From Pezizomycotina sp. ARF18 (Eukaryota; Ascomycota), in assembly GCA_002224055.1 (NCBI GenBank), contig AZLU01000024.1, forward strand, positions 1-64,000: a stretch of 64,000 bases of DNA, written 5' to 3'. Below the pieces are notes generated by a model that was given only the letters and a program-made list of their open reading frames with translations, was not told where the DNA came from and searched no databases. The first letter of the stretch is position 1, and each line of letters opens with the position of its first letter. Positions 47,421-59,996 of this stretch are shown here, piece after piece. The position numbers and the translations under genes were made by a program.

Positions 47421-50400
47421 TTTTGTTTTCTTCAAGGTAGCTGTTTATTGGTGATACTATATGCCTCGCTAACCCTCAAGGGAAGAAATTTTTGGTGTTG
47501 TTTGAGAAAGTAGTGATTAGTAACTAAGTGTGTGTGCTGTTTGTTGTGTGACATGGCGTGCCCAAGAATCATCTAATGTGCCAAGATCTCTTGATTTGAT
47601 GTATCGTGTAAATAGCCTTGCAGTTCTAGTTCGCAACAGGAAAGGTGGAGGATCACAGTTGATTACTTGATTATTATTGTTAAATAACTCAAAGAACAGA
47701 GCATCTGGAAGTCAAAACGGGAGGTATCAAAAGCGAATTCTTATTATTGTAAATACTACGGTGTGGAGAGTAGGTACAAGACAAGTCGGATACCTCCAGC
47801 TCGCAACTGAATTACTTGAGGTGCACAATGCGCTGCAATGCAATGAGGACAGTTTCGAATTCCCTCATATCTGATGGTTGCTCATCTAAAAAGAGATCTT
47901 CTAAGTGAAACAGAAGCACTTCAAATACTCATGTCAAGTTTCTACAATGGAAAAGTAGAAATTGCTTAAATACTTTGGCTTGAGATGCCTCTCAGGAAGC
48001 TGGCTGATCATAGAAGGCGGCCATTTATTTAATTCGAAGACTTTCATACATTTATTCGTGTTAACCAAGCACAAATGATAGTATCAAAATATATATTTCG
48101 AAAGCCGCAATGTACAGAACGTATCCTAATGAGCTTATCTTGAAATCGTTCGGAATGGCAGGTAGAGACGCTATACTATCTTATGGATCAAAAAAAATTT
48201 TTTTTTTGTTACATCACTAGAGAGGACTATGGATCCAAAAATGAAAATGAGACAATCGTTTTCGGCACTGGTCAAGGCCTCCATACTCACCTTGAGGATT
48301 CACATCCTTTCTCCTCCTGTAACGTCTACCTATACTCACCGGCTATAAGGGATAATAGATCATCATCAGCTCGTACCTTAAGCGGAGACGAATTTATAAT
48401 TAAAAATAACTGTATATTAATACTTACTAAATATAATGAAAAAGGCCAAGTGGTTTCTTCACCTTGATTATTCACTTTAGCTCCTGTTCCTCTCACGCTT
48501 CTCCTTTTTACGACTTCGACTGCAAGGTACCAAAAGAGAAATACCTGAGTCCCCACACAACACAGCCCACGTTTCCCAGGTACTCACCTCACATTCACAT
48601 TCTTTAACCCCACGGTCTCAAAACGCCCCCACGCTCGCGCTCCTTGATGGAAAATATATATATATTTTTCAATCCCAGATTAAAAATCCTGCACTGGGAT
48701 CGAGGTGGCGCGCCATGGCGTCAAATTAAAAAAAAAATGCAAAGCAAACAAACGAAAATCAAAAAGGGAGCCACCTGTTTCACCAGAAGGCGCTATTACG
48801 GGCATATAACAAATGCTACTATATATCACTTTCTTATTTGTTCTTTCTTTTGTTGCTCTTATTGTGTATTATATATATTTATAGAAGCTCCAGTGGAGCT
48901 CCAGTGGGTGTGCGCTCGAGACTCACCTAGAACCACCGCCAAAGATTGAAAAAGGCTTCTCATGATAACCCTGCAAGCTGGTCATTGCGTGCATGCAGGA
49001 GAAAGCAAGAAAAATGCCGCCTATATGAGGTCAGTTCGGGTTATTTCCCAGGTACCGAGGTATCCATTATTTTAGCTCAAGAGTATGCGAATTCAGGTCC
49101 ACGGACCTGGCACCAAACAGCCTTCGCTCTCAAAGTATTGCCCCAACTTGGCGGAATTCTGGCGGGGTTCGGCTTTTTTGGTCTCCCACTCTGCTACTTG
49201 TCCTAAAATGTAATATATGTAAAGTACAATTGAGTGTCTAATAAAGTATCAGATAACAAAAAGATACCTACATACTGATAGACTTAACCGTCCAATGTCT
49301 GAAAGGACATATATTATTATAAACAAATACCTAACAATGTGGACTATCGTGGTTTTTTCTGCTGAGCGGAGACATTCCAGTTCTATTCGCGGTTTCGCAT
49401 TCTGACGCATCCCCCCCAACCATGCACTGTTAGCGAGCTCCAGCTCGCCGGTTGAAGGGAATTGCTTAAGCGAGTTCGGGGCTCCACTGCTGCTTGCTTG
49501 AGATATGATCGTTAATATACATAAAGGTCATATTAAAAAAAAAATTTTTTTAAAAAAAAAAAAGAACTCGGGGCTGGGGATAAACATGGTCTAGTATTCC
49601 CTCCTAATGACTAGACTAGGATAAACACTAGATCAGGAATATATTTCCCGTTGCTACAGAATTCCTGCCAGCAACGATCATATCTACAAATCAATGGCAA
49701 TAAAGCTTATTGAGGGCCTGCACTTCATCAAACATCGTAAGGGAATTCGCTGATTTTTCCTTTGTGAGTTATTGAAATTACAAAACTCCCACAGGAGAAA
49801 AAAAACAAGAAGCTACCTACTTGTGCGTACACCTGCCGTGTACACTTTTTCTTCATCTAAGACATTAGAGGCTTCGTCATATACCCTAAAATGGACATTG
49901 TAATGCCGGTTACGATTGGTGTTTACTGGCTCGTAATGACATTTAACAATTCCCTTGACAGATTGATGAAGGGCCACAGGATATCGTTTTCTTAATACAT
50001 TTGCGAACCAGAAAATATAATTTTCCCTTTGCATTGTTAGCACATATACAACTCCAGAAACTAGTGCTTATATCTAATACTCTGAGTCGTCTCAAAAATT
50101 GCAAGACGGTCCGTATACACGTATATGTCGTTTGCAAATAAATTGTGAGCATAGCCCAGGGATACCTCCTCTGGAGCATTTTAAGCTCCCAGATTGCTGA
50201 TGAATGCTCAGTTAATGATTACAGACCAATGTTTATGTCGCTGTGATTATTATCACGGTCTATGAAGCTTAATTGGTAACTTATCAGAGTATCATCATAC
50301 GTGAGTTTATCCCTACCAGACGGCAAGAGACCGAGATACAACATACGCTTTCGGGTCGCAATCCGTTTACCAACTCAGTGTGGGTTTATTAATTTATTGA

Positions 50401-50580
50401 TTAAGTACTTCAAAATATTACCTTTCCTCTTTGGATTTCCTTTTTTTTTTTTTTTTTTTTTCTGCGAGAAAGCGCATGTGCGATTCCTATAACTGGTACC
50501 TTTTGAAGCTCGAAGACCGCAGATTTTATTTTAAAACGTCGTCCAAGGCCTCCTCCCGGCATCGACTTTCACTTACGTGC
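47421..50580. other. AT-rich intergenic, no gene supported
   Basis: About 3.2 kb. Open frames at 47677-47874 (+), 48183-48467 (+), 48946-49206 (+) and 49813-50043 (-) were read; none has a recognisable domain, flanking splice sites or composition different from its surroundings, though the last one looks the most protein-like. Homopolymer junctions A8T10 (48190-48207) and A10T7A12 (49535-49563) occur here. Confidence 0.45.
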
Positions 50581-51129
50581 AAAATAATGCACTATTCCTT
50601 CTTAGCATGGTGAGTCAAGTACTTCCAGTGGACTGGTTTGTTTTTGAAATTCTTTCCAGGCCTATCGCTTTGGTGAAGTTCCTCTCGGCTACCCCAAAAT
50701 GGCGTTCCCACGTAAGTATTCCCTAGATATCATCGTTTCTGCAGCGAACGAATATCGAATGGGGCTCGTCCCGAAGGGCTTACTTTGGTTTCTACTTGGC
50801 GCAAGGGTCCGAAACAAGCCAACGTTTGGAAGCCTTTAAGTTACGTGTAGCTGATTCATAACTCCAAAGAGCTCGAGCTTCGAGGAATTCTCAATGTACA
50901 GCATTCTGCAGTAATCCTGCATGCGTATATACATACTTAGACATGCAAAAAAAAAAAAAAATTTTTTTTTTGAGAAAGTAGAAAGACTTTTTTTCTTTCT
51001 CATTTTACCTCTTTTGAAAACCGCTTGACATTTCCCTCCATTTCTCTCATATTTACCTTCAGTCCCAAACCTCTTTCCGCTTATCCATCGGAACGGTAAA
51101 TTTACTGACCATATCTGTGGGACAAGATA

Positions 51130-51745
51130 GGTACTTACTTTAGCGACTGTCAGCACAGAGACAGAGGCGTCGTCTGTCATTTTGAGGCTCTTTAGTTTCG
51201 GTCTCCCCCTTGGGATCCTCCCGCAACTTGCCTTCTTCAGACATTTTTGCAAAGCGTATCTGCTGCTATACTGGTGGTATTTTCTCCTGTCCTTTGGGTC
51301 TCGGGGCCTTGGGATTTCCCTCTTCTGAAATTACCCACCCATTACGAGTTTTCGGGGTTCACCTGATCTACTGGCTTGGACCCACTTGGGCCTTACCTGC
51401 CGGCTGCGCGCTTTTGTACAATTCACAGGCCCACACCCCTTCACTCTTCCTTTGTACCTGAAAAAAAAAAAAAAAAAAATTTAGTTCGACCCCTTCTCCC
51501 CCCCAAAATATTATTATAATTTTCACCTGCAAGCCGATTGACTGAACCCCCCCAACTGTCAACCGTGTTCGCGAAAGAGAAGTGACGAAAATTATGTAAA
51601 ATATAAAATAATACTTATTACCTATTTTACTATCGCTTCTCCAAACACCGGTGAACCCGTAACCGCCTCTACAAAGTAGCAACAGAACTTGAAGGGTGAT
51701 TTCCAAAGAGGGAGGAAGTCTGAGAAACAAAAAGAGTCAAGAGTC
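51130..51745 (-). CDS. Weak multi-exon hypothetical gene
   Basis: I do not recognise it. On the minus strand, three GC-richer blocks are bounded by splice-like sites: 51725-51630 (after TTTCTCAG, before GTAATA), 51459-51398 (after a T18 tract and CAG, before GTAAGG) and 51325-51138 (after TTTCAG, before GTAAGT). The last block is fully open in one frame (KREIPRPRDPKDRR..., LKSLKMTDDASVSVLTVAK) and mostly open in another (EEGNPKAPRPKGQEKIPP, FAKMSEEGKLREDPKG), so the true frame is unclear. The consistent splice signals are the main support. The start and end exons were not found. Confidence 0.3.
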
Positions 51746-52919
51746 AAGGCGAATCACTTTACTCACTTTTTAATTATCACTGTTTATCCTTCTGAACGAT
51801 TCACTTTTTGTATTGACATTTCTTTATTCTAATATACAGCCTGTTATTTTATCTATAAGTAAGTGTGTGTTGTTATTTAAATAATATCTTTCAATTCGTT
51901 CCAAATATACTATCTTAATATCATTGATAATGGTGCAAGAATTACAGGAAATACGTCGAATTAGACCTAACAAATATATATATCCAAAGTAAAAATTAAT
52001 AACAGTATATCGCACTGCATACTACTTATTTCTCTCTTATGTTATATTACCTAGGTATAACTCAACTAATTATATATATTCAATCACACCGACTAGTTTT
52101 CCCTCTATTTTCATTGCCTTTCGCCAGGGCGAGACAAAGAGAACGACCGCCTGTGGTCATCTAATTTAAACTTCCAGACTCCCTACTGCGAGTTCGACGA
52201 TGGGCCAGAACTTCCCATAAAAATAAAGTAATGTAAGATCCCAATGTTAAGAATTATCATTAACTTAATAATATATATAATTGCTCTTCTCTTCCCTCGT
52301 GGTCATCCATCCGCACCACGTTTTGGGCTGGCCAATTTTATTTCAACCCGCATCCGAAATGCTAACTTTCAAGACCGTCGAGAAGCTAAGAAGTCGATTT
52401 TTATAGGAATCAAACACGTCCATGAACATTATTTGAAAGGTTAGACATCACTTGTCATGTGTTCGTTCTTAGGCAAAGCCATTTTTTACCTTGCTTTCAA
52501 TCTATTGGCTTGTTGCTATCCAATATCAGGCAATAGCGAAGGAAAGAAAAAAAAAGAAGTTATACTGAAAACGCAGTATAGAATATTATTATTTTGTTTC
52601 TCGCCCGTTCTTGCTTCCATGGATCTTCGCAGACACCTTTGTAGATGGCAAGTCGATATTTTGATGCCGAGCCAACCTTCCTTTCCACAACCTTGTATGT
52701 ATAACCCTCACGGAACCGTTATCTCGGAAGTCTTTCAGAATTGGGTCGAGAATCTTTGGTATACCAAAAACCTTGGAGGATATCTTCCACAACTGTGTCA
52801 TTGAAAGGATATTAGCTAGTCTTCTTTTTCTTTTTCTTCCCTTTTCTTTTTTTTTTCTTCTTCTTTCTTTGGCCGAGTCATTCCCCTTCTTTTCATTCCC
52901 ATCTTTTTTCGATATCATA

Positions 52920-52952
<33 letters not shown>

Positions 52953-54410
52953 TGGTTATATTATTTACTTATTTATTCACTTTTCGTTTTCAATTTATTA
53001 TCCAGCCTATATATATACCTTTTCTGACCGAAACGAAGATACTCCTAGTCTTTGTTTAATACCCCAACCTTTCATCAAAATAATCGACACCAAAAAAACT
53101 TATAACACTTCAAATCGCCTTTTTATTCTGTCTCTAGGCTCAATCCAGGAACTATCGAGGAAACGACTTTTATTTCACCAATCTCGTCAGATCTAGTGTT
53201 TGTTGGTCTTTTAATTCGGCTTCGGCAGGCGTTTTCAGCACATATCTTTAATACACTGTTACTCTATCAACCCATCAAAAATAAATGGAAAGAAGCAGAA
53301 GGAACAGGGCAGATATTCCTCTAGGACCAACCCATCAATTCTTCGGTTTATACAAGTAACTACGACTACAGGAACTAGTCTATGGAAGACGGAAGGGTTC
53401 GCCCATAGCTTTCGACTTTGACCTTCAATTGAATATAAGGTATGAAGTACATTCCCAATTGTTTCTTTGTCGCAAAGGAGAATAAATTATAAATGGATCC
53501 ACAACGCATTTTTATTTAAGTATACAAAAAGTGGAAGTACGAATATTACAGCAACGGATCTTCTATTATATGCGTCATCGAATGAAGGGCACTGGTTTGA
53601 AAAAAAAAATTATAGAAGGGAAGAAAGTTTCTATGCATTAAATATTTGGCCAAAGCTCCAGACCGTTCTAAAAAATTATGAAGAAAGTTTTTTCTGAAAG
53701 ATCGTCGCCGCAATTCTGACCGCAAAGGCTCAAAGCTGGTGATAGTTTTTAACACGCCCCAAAAATTTTCTCTTGCTCTCTCTCTCCTCTTTTTTCTTTT
53801 CTTTTCTTTTTTTTTTTTTTTGCCCAAGAGTACTAAAGTAAATATCATGATAAAAACTCACATTCTAGCCTTTAGGAAAATTGGGTGACTCGATTGACGA
53901 TACATATACCGCTCTTTCCCAACAGTTCATATATCATAACTTGAAGCCGGAATTGTGTCGTGAGAACTGGTGTTCTTATATTTGGTGCAAAAACGCTACC
54001 AATCACACGCTCTCCCACATCTATATCGTTTCGCGCTGGCGAATATTAAAGATCGAGATTCGGCACAAAGGGCACCTCTGCTCTCGCTTTTAGGGTTCAT
54101 TCTCGAAATTCGTTATACTTAGGCGTTAAAGGTGAGTGCTGTCCCTACTTTTGTTTACTTATTTCATTTTATATATATGTATTATTTATCTTACTAATTC
54201 TCTTGGTGCTGATCTATGTATTGAATATAGGCGAGTGTGTTTAGCACTATTTCGACCTCCTTTTTTATTTCCCTCCCTTGCCTGTTTATTGGGCTGTCTT
54301 ATTTCAATCCATAGTTTAGACTGCACGCACGAAAGAAAAAAATCTATATAGTTTTTTTTCCCCGTGTCTTTATCATTTACTCATAATAAATCTCCTACTA
54401 CAACTGGCCA

Positions 54411-54449
<39 letters not shown>

Positions 54450-54480
54450 GCTCCCTTTTCCCCTTCCCTCCTCTCCGACA
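51746..54480. other. AT-rich intergenic upstream of the PRP24-like gene
   Basis: About 2.7 kb with no supportable gene. It has poly(T) runs near 52920-52945 and 53805-53821 and a T34 run at 54414-54447 directly before the gene start at 54481. Confidence 0.55.
54414..54447. repeat. T34 homopolymer run
   Basis: A long T run ending 33 bases before the PRP24-like start codon, so it lies in the promoter or 5' leader. Confidence 0.9.
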
Positions 54481-57400
54481 TGGACATCAATTCGTTATTA
54501 TCGCCGAGCAGTCAGGAGGCCCCGCAGTCGACAACTCCTACCCCCACTCCCTATTCCTGTAGGCTCCGCTTCACATCCTGCTGCCGTCGGCCCTGGTGCT
54601 AGTTTGAGCGTGTCCTCGCCGCTGTCGTCCGCCTCGTCGCTTAGTCACCAGCCTGTGCAATTCCATCATCCCTCAAATTTGACTAATGATCATCACTATC
54701 AACATTATCAACAACAACAACAACAGCAACAAACGCAATCCCACCCATTTCCCGCGCGATCGCAGGGAATTTATCGCAGCCAATCAACCTCATCTATGTC
54801 AACGGCATCTCAACTAACTCAGTCTCCTACTCACGTCAGAATCACTGACGGTAAAGACGGATCAAACGAAATTCCACCTGTGCCCCCGCGTGCTGGAACG
54901 ACATCCCCAGCCCATCTGCATCATCTAGGGCAGTCAGCAACATTAACAGTAGCAACAACACCAAACCAGGCGCAGCGCCATCACAACCGCTATTCCCTCC
55001 GCCCTCATCACGAATCATTCCATCACGTAGCTCTTCTAGACGTCATCCAAGCATGGACAGCGGAAAGAGGCTGAGAAGAAAGACGGCTCGGAGGATAGCG
55101 ACCTTAGGCGTGGATCATCGCGTACAAATTCTTCCGCGGAGGTTGTAATGAAAGATCCGCCCCCATCTCCTGACAGAGCGCCGCAAGAGCTCTTTGAGGA
55201 CTCTGACGATGAGGATGATCAAGGCGACCCTCTGGAAGTGCCTGAAAATGCAGCTTCTGACAAGAGCGAGGTTTTAAGCGAGATCGATTATCTGAGAATA
55301 ATTGAACTTAGGGATAAATTCGAACTTAGTAACGTCAAGACCCGTCGAATCCCTCAACACCACGCCGACTTTTGCCGAGCATGCCGACTGTATACGACTT
55401 CTTCGCCGTGGTTATCTCGCTACTAACCGGTCGCCCGAGTATGAGTTCAAGTCTACTCTTCGCGATGAACGTGAAAGGCTTTTGGAATCTTATCCCATGT
55501 CGACTACCATGTGGAAAGAGTGGCTTGACGATGAGATGGCAACTGCTAAGCAACTTTCGGATAAGGTGGACGTCCTGGAACTGTGGACGAGAAGCGTCAG
55601 CCACGAACCTGCCAGCGTCAATCTTTGGGTGGGATACATCAAATTCGTGTTGGGCATGTGGAAGGAAGGACATATGCGCGCCAAGTCCGAGGAAGGTGAT
55701 GAGGAGAATTGGGCCGATGTTTTCACTCACGATATGGTAGGATCGGTATTCAATCAGGCTGTTAAAGTCACAATGTGCAACGTCGCAGAGAGTAATCGTG
55801 TATGGGATAAGTTTATTCTCTATCAGAGGGTTGATCTGGATCCGGAATCTCCAAACATGACGAAGGTAGACGCGGTACAGCAGCTTTACCTCGCGCGGTT
55901 GCAGGTGCCGCATATGACCCTGGAGGACACGTTTTCTGCATATAGTTCTTTCATCAGCACATTTAAGCAGTCATCTTACGAACAAATCATGAAAGACGCG
56001 AACAAGGTTGTCTCGACTACGAAAAAGGCTTTGGAGCCGAGAATTGATTTCGAAATCAAGCTCAAGCGGAGCAAGGGATCTGCTGAAGAAGGCGCAGCGT
56101 GGGCTGAGTACATCAAATGGGAGACCAGCTCCCACAAGAAAAAACTAGACACGAACTTCTGCATAGCGCTATTCGAGAGATGCGCGTTGCGTTATTCAAT
56201 GGAGAGCCGTGTCTGGAAGAATTCGTCTTTTTCGTTTTAGAGAGGTGCGACATGGACACGAGGATACTCCCGATTCTTGAACGTGCTACATTGCACTGTC
56301 AATGGTCGGGTACCCTCTGGTCGCAGCGTATTCTGTCCCTTGAGAAGCGTTTCAAAGGTTTCGACTACATAGAAAAGGTGAAGCACAAGGCTACGGAATC
56401 TCGACTTTTGACTGATAGAGAACAACTCTTCAAGGTCCACTTGGCTTGGTGTAACTTTTTGAAGCGTATGGGCGTCGGAAAGGGCGTAGCTGTCGATGAA
56501 GACACGCAAGATTTCGCTGAGCTTGGTATTCGGTCTGCGCTGACAGAGGTTGGCTATATGGATACAAAATTCCGCATGGCCCAAATTTTGATCACTTTTC
56601 TGACGCTGCGAGGCAACAAGTCAGGCGCTAGAGAAGAATGGAAGAAACTGGTCACGCTAAGGTCCAAGGAATACGAGTTCTGGCTGCAGTATTATCAGTG
56701 GGCAATGGTCCATATGGATACGCATACAGCTCTTGGAGTGCTGATGGAAGCGCTTAAGCACAAAGATGAGATGGACTGGCCGGAAAAGATTGTGGACACT
56801 TATTCGCTACACGTTGAAGACTATGGCACTGCTGCCGAGATGGAGGACGCGCTGGTCAAAATATGGCGTATCCAAAGGCCCTCACGGAACGACGTGAAGC
56901 TGAAGCTCAGCAATACAGAGAACTGATGCCCAGGCGAAGTCCACAACAAATTCCAAGGAAACCAAAGGTAAACGCAGGAGGAGTAGTATTTATGAAACGC
57001 TACAGCCACCACAGAGAAATCCCGATCCGGTGAAGAGGAAGAGGAGGAAGAGGATGTCGAGATGAAGGATGGCGGGAATTCTGAAATCAACAACGACGAC
57101 GACTCTGCGCAGGACAAAGAACAACCAAGCAAAGCCAAAGACAACAAGTCCAAGCGAGACCGGGAGAAGAATACCATCATAGCTCGGAATTTGCCTCCGG
57201 AAATTGACGAGCAGACTGTCCGTAGATTCTTCAAAGACGTAAGGACTAAAAATAACTCCCAGCACCTGTTATTCGTTTTCTTTTTCTCTGTTTACAGATA
57301 TACCTTGTCTTGTTTCGTCCATTTTCTGTCTATTACATGAGATCTTAACTTAGAATAATTATCTTCTAGTGTGGGAAGATCAATTCGTTCAGCATGGTAG

Positions 57401-58772
57401 TGGAAGAGAACAAGGAATCTGCAACCGCCACGATCGAATTTGATAATGACGCCGATGTCCTCGCCGCTCGGACACGTGATTTGAAGAGAATAGATGATCG
57501 AGAGATCCAAGTTTCCATTGGACTTAGAACGAGCGTATACGTCACAAATTTTCCTCCGACCGCCGATTCTGCCTGGGTAAATGAGTTCTTCAAGGACTGC
57601 GGTAAAATCGTTGATGTCCGATTCCCAAGCCTGAAGTTCAATCAGCATAGGCGTTTCTGCTATGTGCAATTTGCAAGCGCAGAAGAAGCACAGGAAGCCT
57701 GCAAACGTAATGGCGAGAGTGTAGAGGATCTTTCACTCGTTGTGTCTATATCTGACCCAAGCAAGAAACAGGACAGGCAAGGCGCTGTGTAAGTCGTGAA
57801 CTCCTTTCCACATTCTATATGTTATCTTACTCTCCAGCTTTTGTTATAGAAGCAGAGAGCCCTCCGCAGACACAAATGTTGCCAAAATGAGGAAGCTAAA
57901 CTAACGTTTTTCTTCGAAACTAAATGAACAGTTACGAAGGGAGGGAGTTATTCGTTAGAAATATTGACTATAAGGCGACCTCGAATGATCTGAAGGAGTT
58001 TTTCGGCGAGAAATGGAACGTCGAGAGCGTTAGGATTCCCAGCAATCCAAAAGGAGAGCACAAAGGCTGGGGCTTTGTAACGCTGGCATCTAAGGAGGAT
58101 GCCGAGGAGGCCGTAGCTACTATGAATGATGCCAAGTTCATGTCCAGGAATCTAAAATTATCCATTGCAGAGCCTACGAATGCAGCATCAAAAAAACACA
58201 ATTTGGCAACGGCCGTTGATGGCGGCTCTGCTTCCCCGGCCGCTTCTGCAGGTTCCCCGCCACCTATGGATGAGATTTCTCAGAAAACACTCAATGTTAT
58301 TGGTGTTCCAGACACGGTCAATGACACCAAAATCCGTAAGCTATTCGAAGAGTACGGAGAAATTAGGAGGGTTCAACTTCAACCGAAGCATAGTGGTGCC
58401 ATTGTTGAGTTTATCAACTCGACGGACGCTGGGAAAGCAAGTCTTGCTTTGGAAGGGCACGAGCTTGAGGGTGGCGTGCTAAAGTTCGTTACTCGAAGAG
58501 AGCTTTTGGCACTGGGGCACAGGTCAAAGAGAAAAGGGCGCAAACCCGTTTTCGAAGAAGCAGAAAATGGAACAGGTTTTTGTGCCTCGAAGAGTTCAGC
58601 CGTTGGCTGCTGCTGGTCCTAAACGACGGCCCGGTTTTGTCGGAAGCCCTCTTCAATATCAGAGGAGAATAGTGCTGAGGCTGGTGGCGAGAAATCGGAT
58701 ACCAACGGATCGTCGACGAGGACAAATGACCAGTTTCGAGAATTGTTCATAACAAAGAGTGAGCGGTGCTGA
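54481..58772 (+). CDS. PRP24: U4/U6 snRNA recycling factor, Prp24/SART3 type (HAT repeats plus four RRMs)
   Basis: Anneals U4 and U6 snRNAs and recycles the U4/U6 snRNP in the nucleus. Seen: start MDINSLLSPSSQEAPQSTTP, a long Ser/His/Gln/Pro-rich region (54600-55080), an acidic linker (DRAPQELFEDSDDEDDQGDP), HAT repeats (about 55380-56900: SYPMSTTMWKEWLDDEMATA, SVNLWVGYIKFVLGMWKEG, VWDKFILYQRVDLDPESPN, EFWLQYYQWAMVHMDTHTAL), then RRM1 (NTIIARNLPPEIDEQTVRRF, split by an intron at about 57239-57369), RRM2 (TSVYVTNFPPTADSAWVNEF; RRFCYVQFAS), an intron at about 57793-57931, RRM3 (GRELFVRNIDYKATSNDLKE; KGWGFVTLAS) and RRM4 (KTLNVIGVPDTVNDTKIRKL). The C-terminus NDQFRELFIT resembles the SNFFL-type box that binds the Lsm ring. 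Domain order fits SART3 homologues of filamentous fungi. Frame changes lie near 55080, 55360, 56185, 56915 and after 58500. The long N-terminal extension could be a separate upstream gene. Confidence 0.88.
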
Positions 58773-59996
58773 TCTAATCAAGACCTCTTTTCCAATTACC
58801 CTATCTTCTATTCATTTCCTTTTCTTATTTTTTAATGCGTTGTTCTTCATTTTGTGTCCACGAAAGAGTTCCATTTCCAGGAAATTTTTTGTCCTTCCAT
58901 TTCGTTTCACTCGTGTTTTGTTTTTCATCTTTACATTGATAAATCGAACCAACATTAGAGAGGGAGCGAGAGTATTTTCACCCTTCCCTTCTGTTTTGGT
59001 TATTTTTCTTTCTTAAAAAACTAGAAGGGATGAACAAAGTGTTCTTCATTCATAGTGTGCTTTGGTGTTTATAGGCGTATCCGTTTCGTCGTCTTATCTT
59101 CTTATATCTCGTGCTTTAAGCAGTTCGTTTTATTTTTATATCCAAAAAGAAAAAGAAAAAGAAAAGAAAAACTCATGAAGTCCGAATTTGGGACTGAGGT
59201 TCAGTTCATCGACTTCTCCCCCTCTTCCCTTCTCTCTTCTCAAATGCGTATCATTCTATGATCTATCGGTCTTCCCTTGCTTTCATTCTAGTCAGCTTTT
59301 AATTTTTTTTCCTTACCAGTCTGGAAACCTCACATTCAGACCATTCTTTCCCCATTCATGGGTTTGTTTATCGGGTATTTAAATTTTTAATACATACTGG
59401 AGTGTAATCCGGGCTATAGCTATAAGAGAATCCACGAATAAGTAATACTATTTTTGTCAGATGTCGTAGTCTACAAGGAGCCTGCGAAGTACTTCTATGC
59501 ATACTCTCAGAAATTAGTAGGAAGACTATTTGCTCAATAGATACTGCGATAACTTTTCCATACAGTATTCTCGCTTTTCTTTAAGCGGAAAAACAAGCTA
59601 GCTATTAGGTTTTCAAAATTATTACTTATTAGCTCTCCACGAGCTTAAGAATATTATTTTAATGATAACGAGAAGTTACAGCCCAACAAAAGAATGGCTG
59701 GTTTGGGAAAAAAGAAAAAGAGAGGGACTACGCCTTTTGTGCCAATAAACGTAAGAATAAACCCCGAGTAATGATTAATCAAATGATAAATGGACCAATA
59801 AATCTACCCATGCAGGAGATGTATAAATTAACGTCCAGTATCTGGTGATAATCACTGTGACGTTTCAGCGGCGGCTTTACTCAGACGAAGCAGCATCCTT
59901 AGGCGGACGTGACTGAGCTCCATCACTCTGTATAATTCCCCCGCGTTCTCTCTTCTTCATTGCCACCTTTCTCTTCTACCTTCTTCTCCCTCGCCA
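58773..59996. other. Intergenic between convergent genes
   Basis: T-rich 3' sequence of the PRP24-like gene followed by AT-rich sequence. No gene is supported. Open frames at 58759-59382 are driven by T/C composition. Confidence 0.55.

Noticed and set aside
49813-50179. Minus-strand open frames of 76 and 78 codons
   Set aside because: One looks mildly protein-like, but both lack domains and splice partners and overlap each other in different frames.
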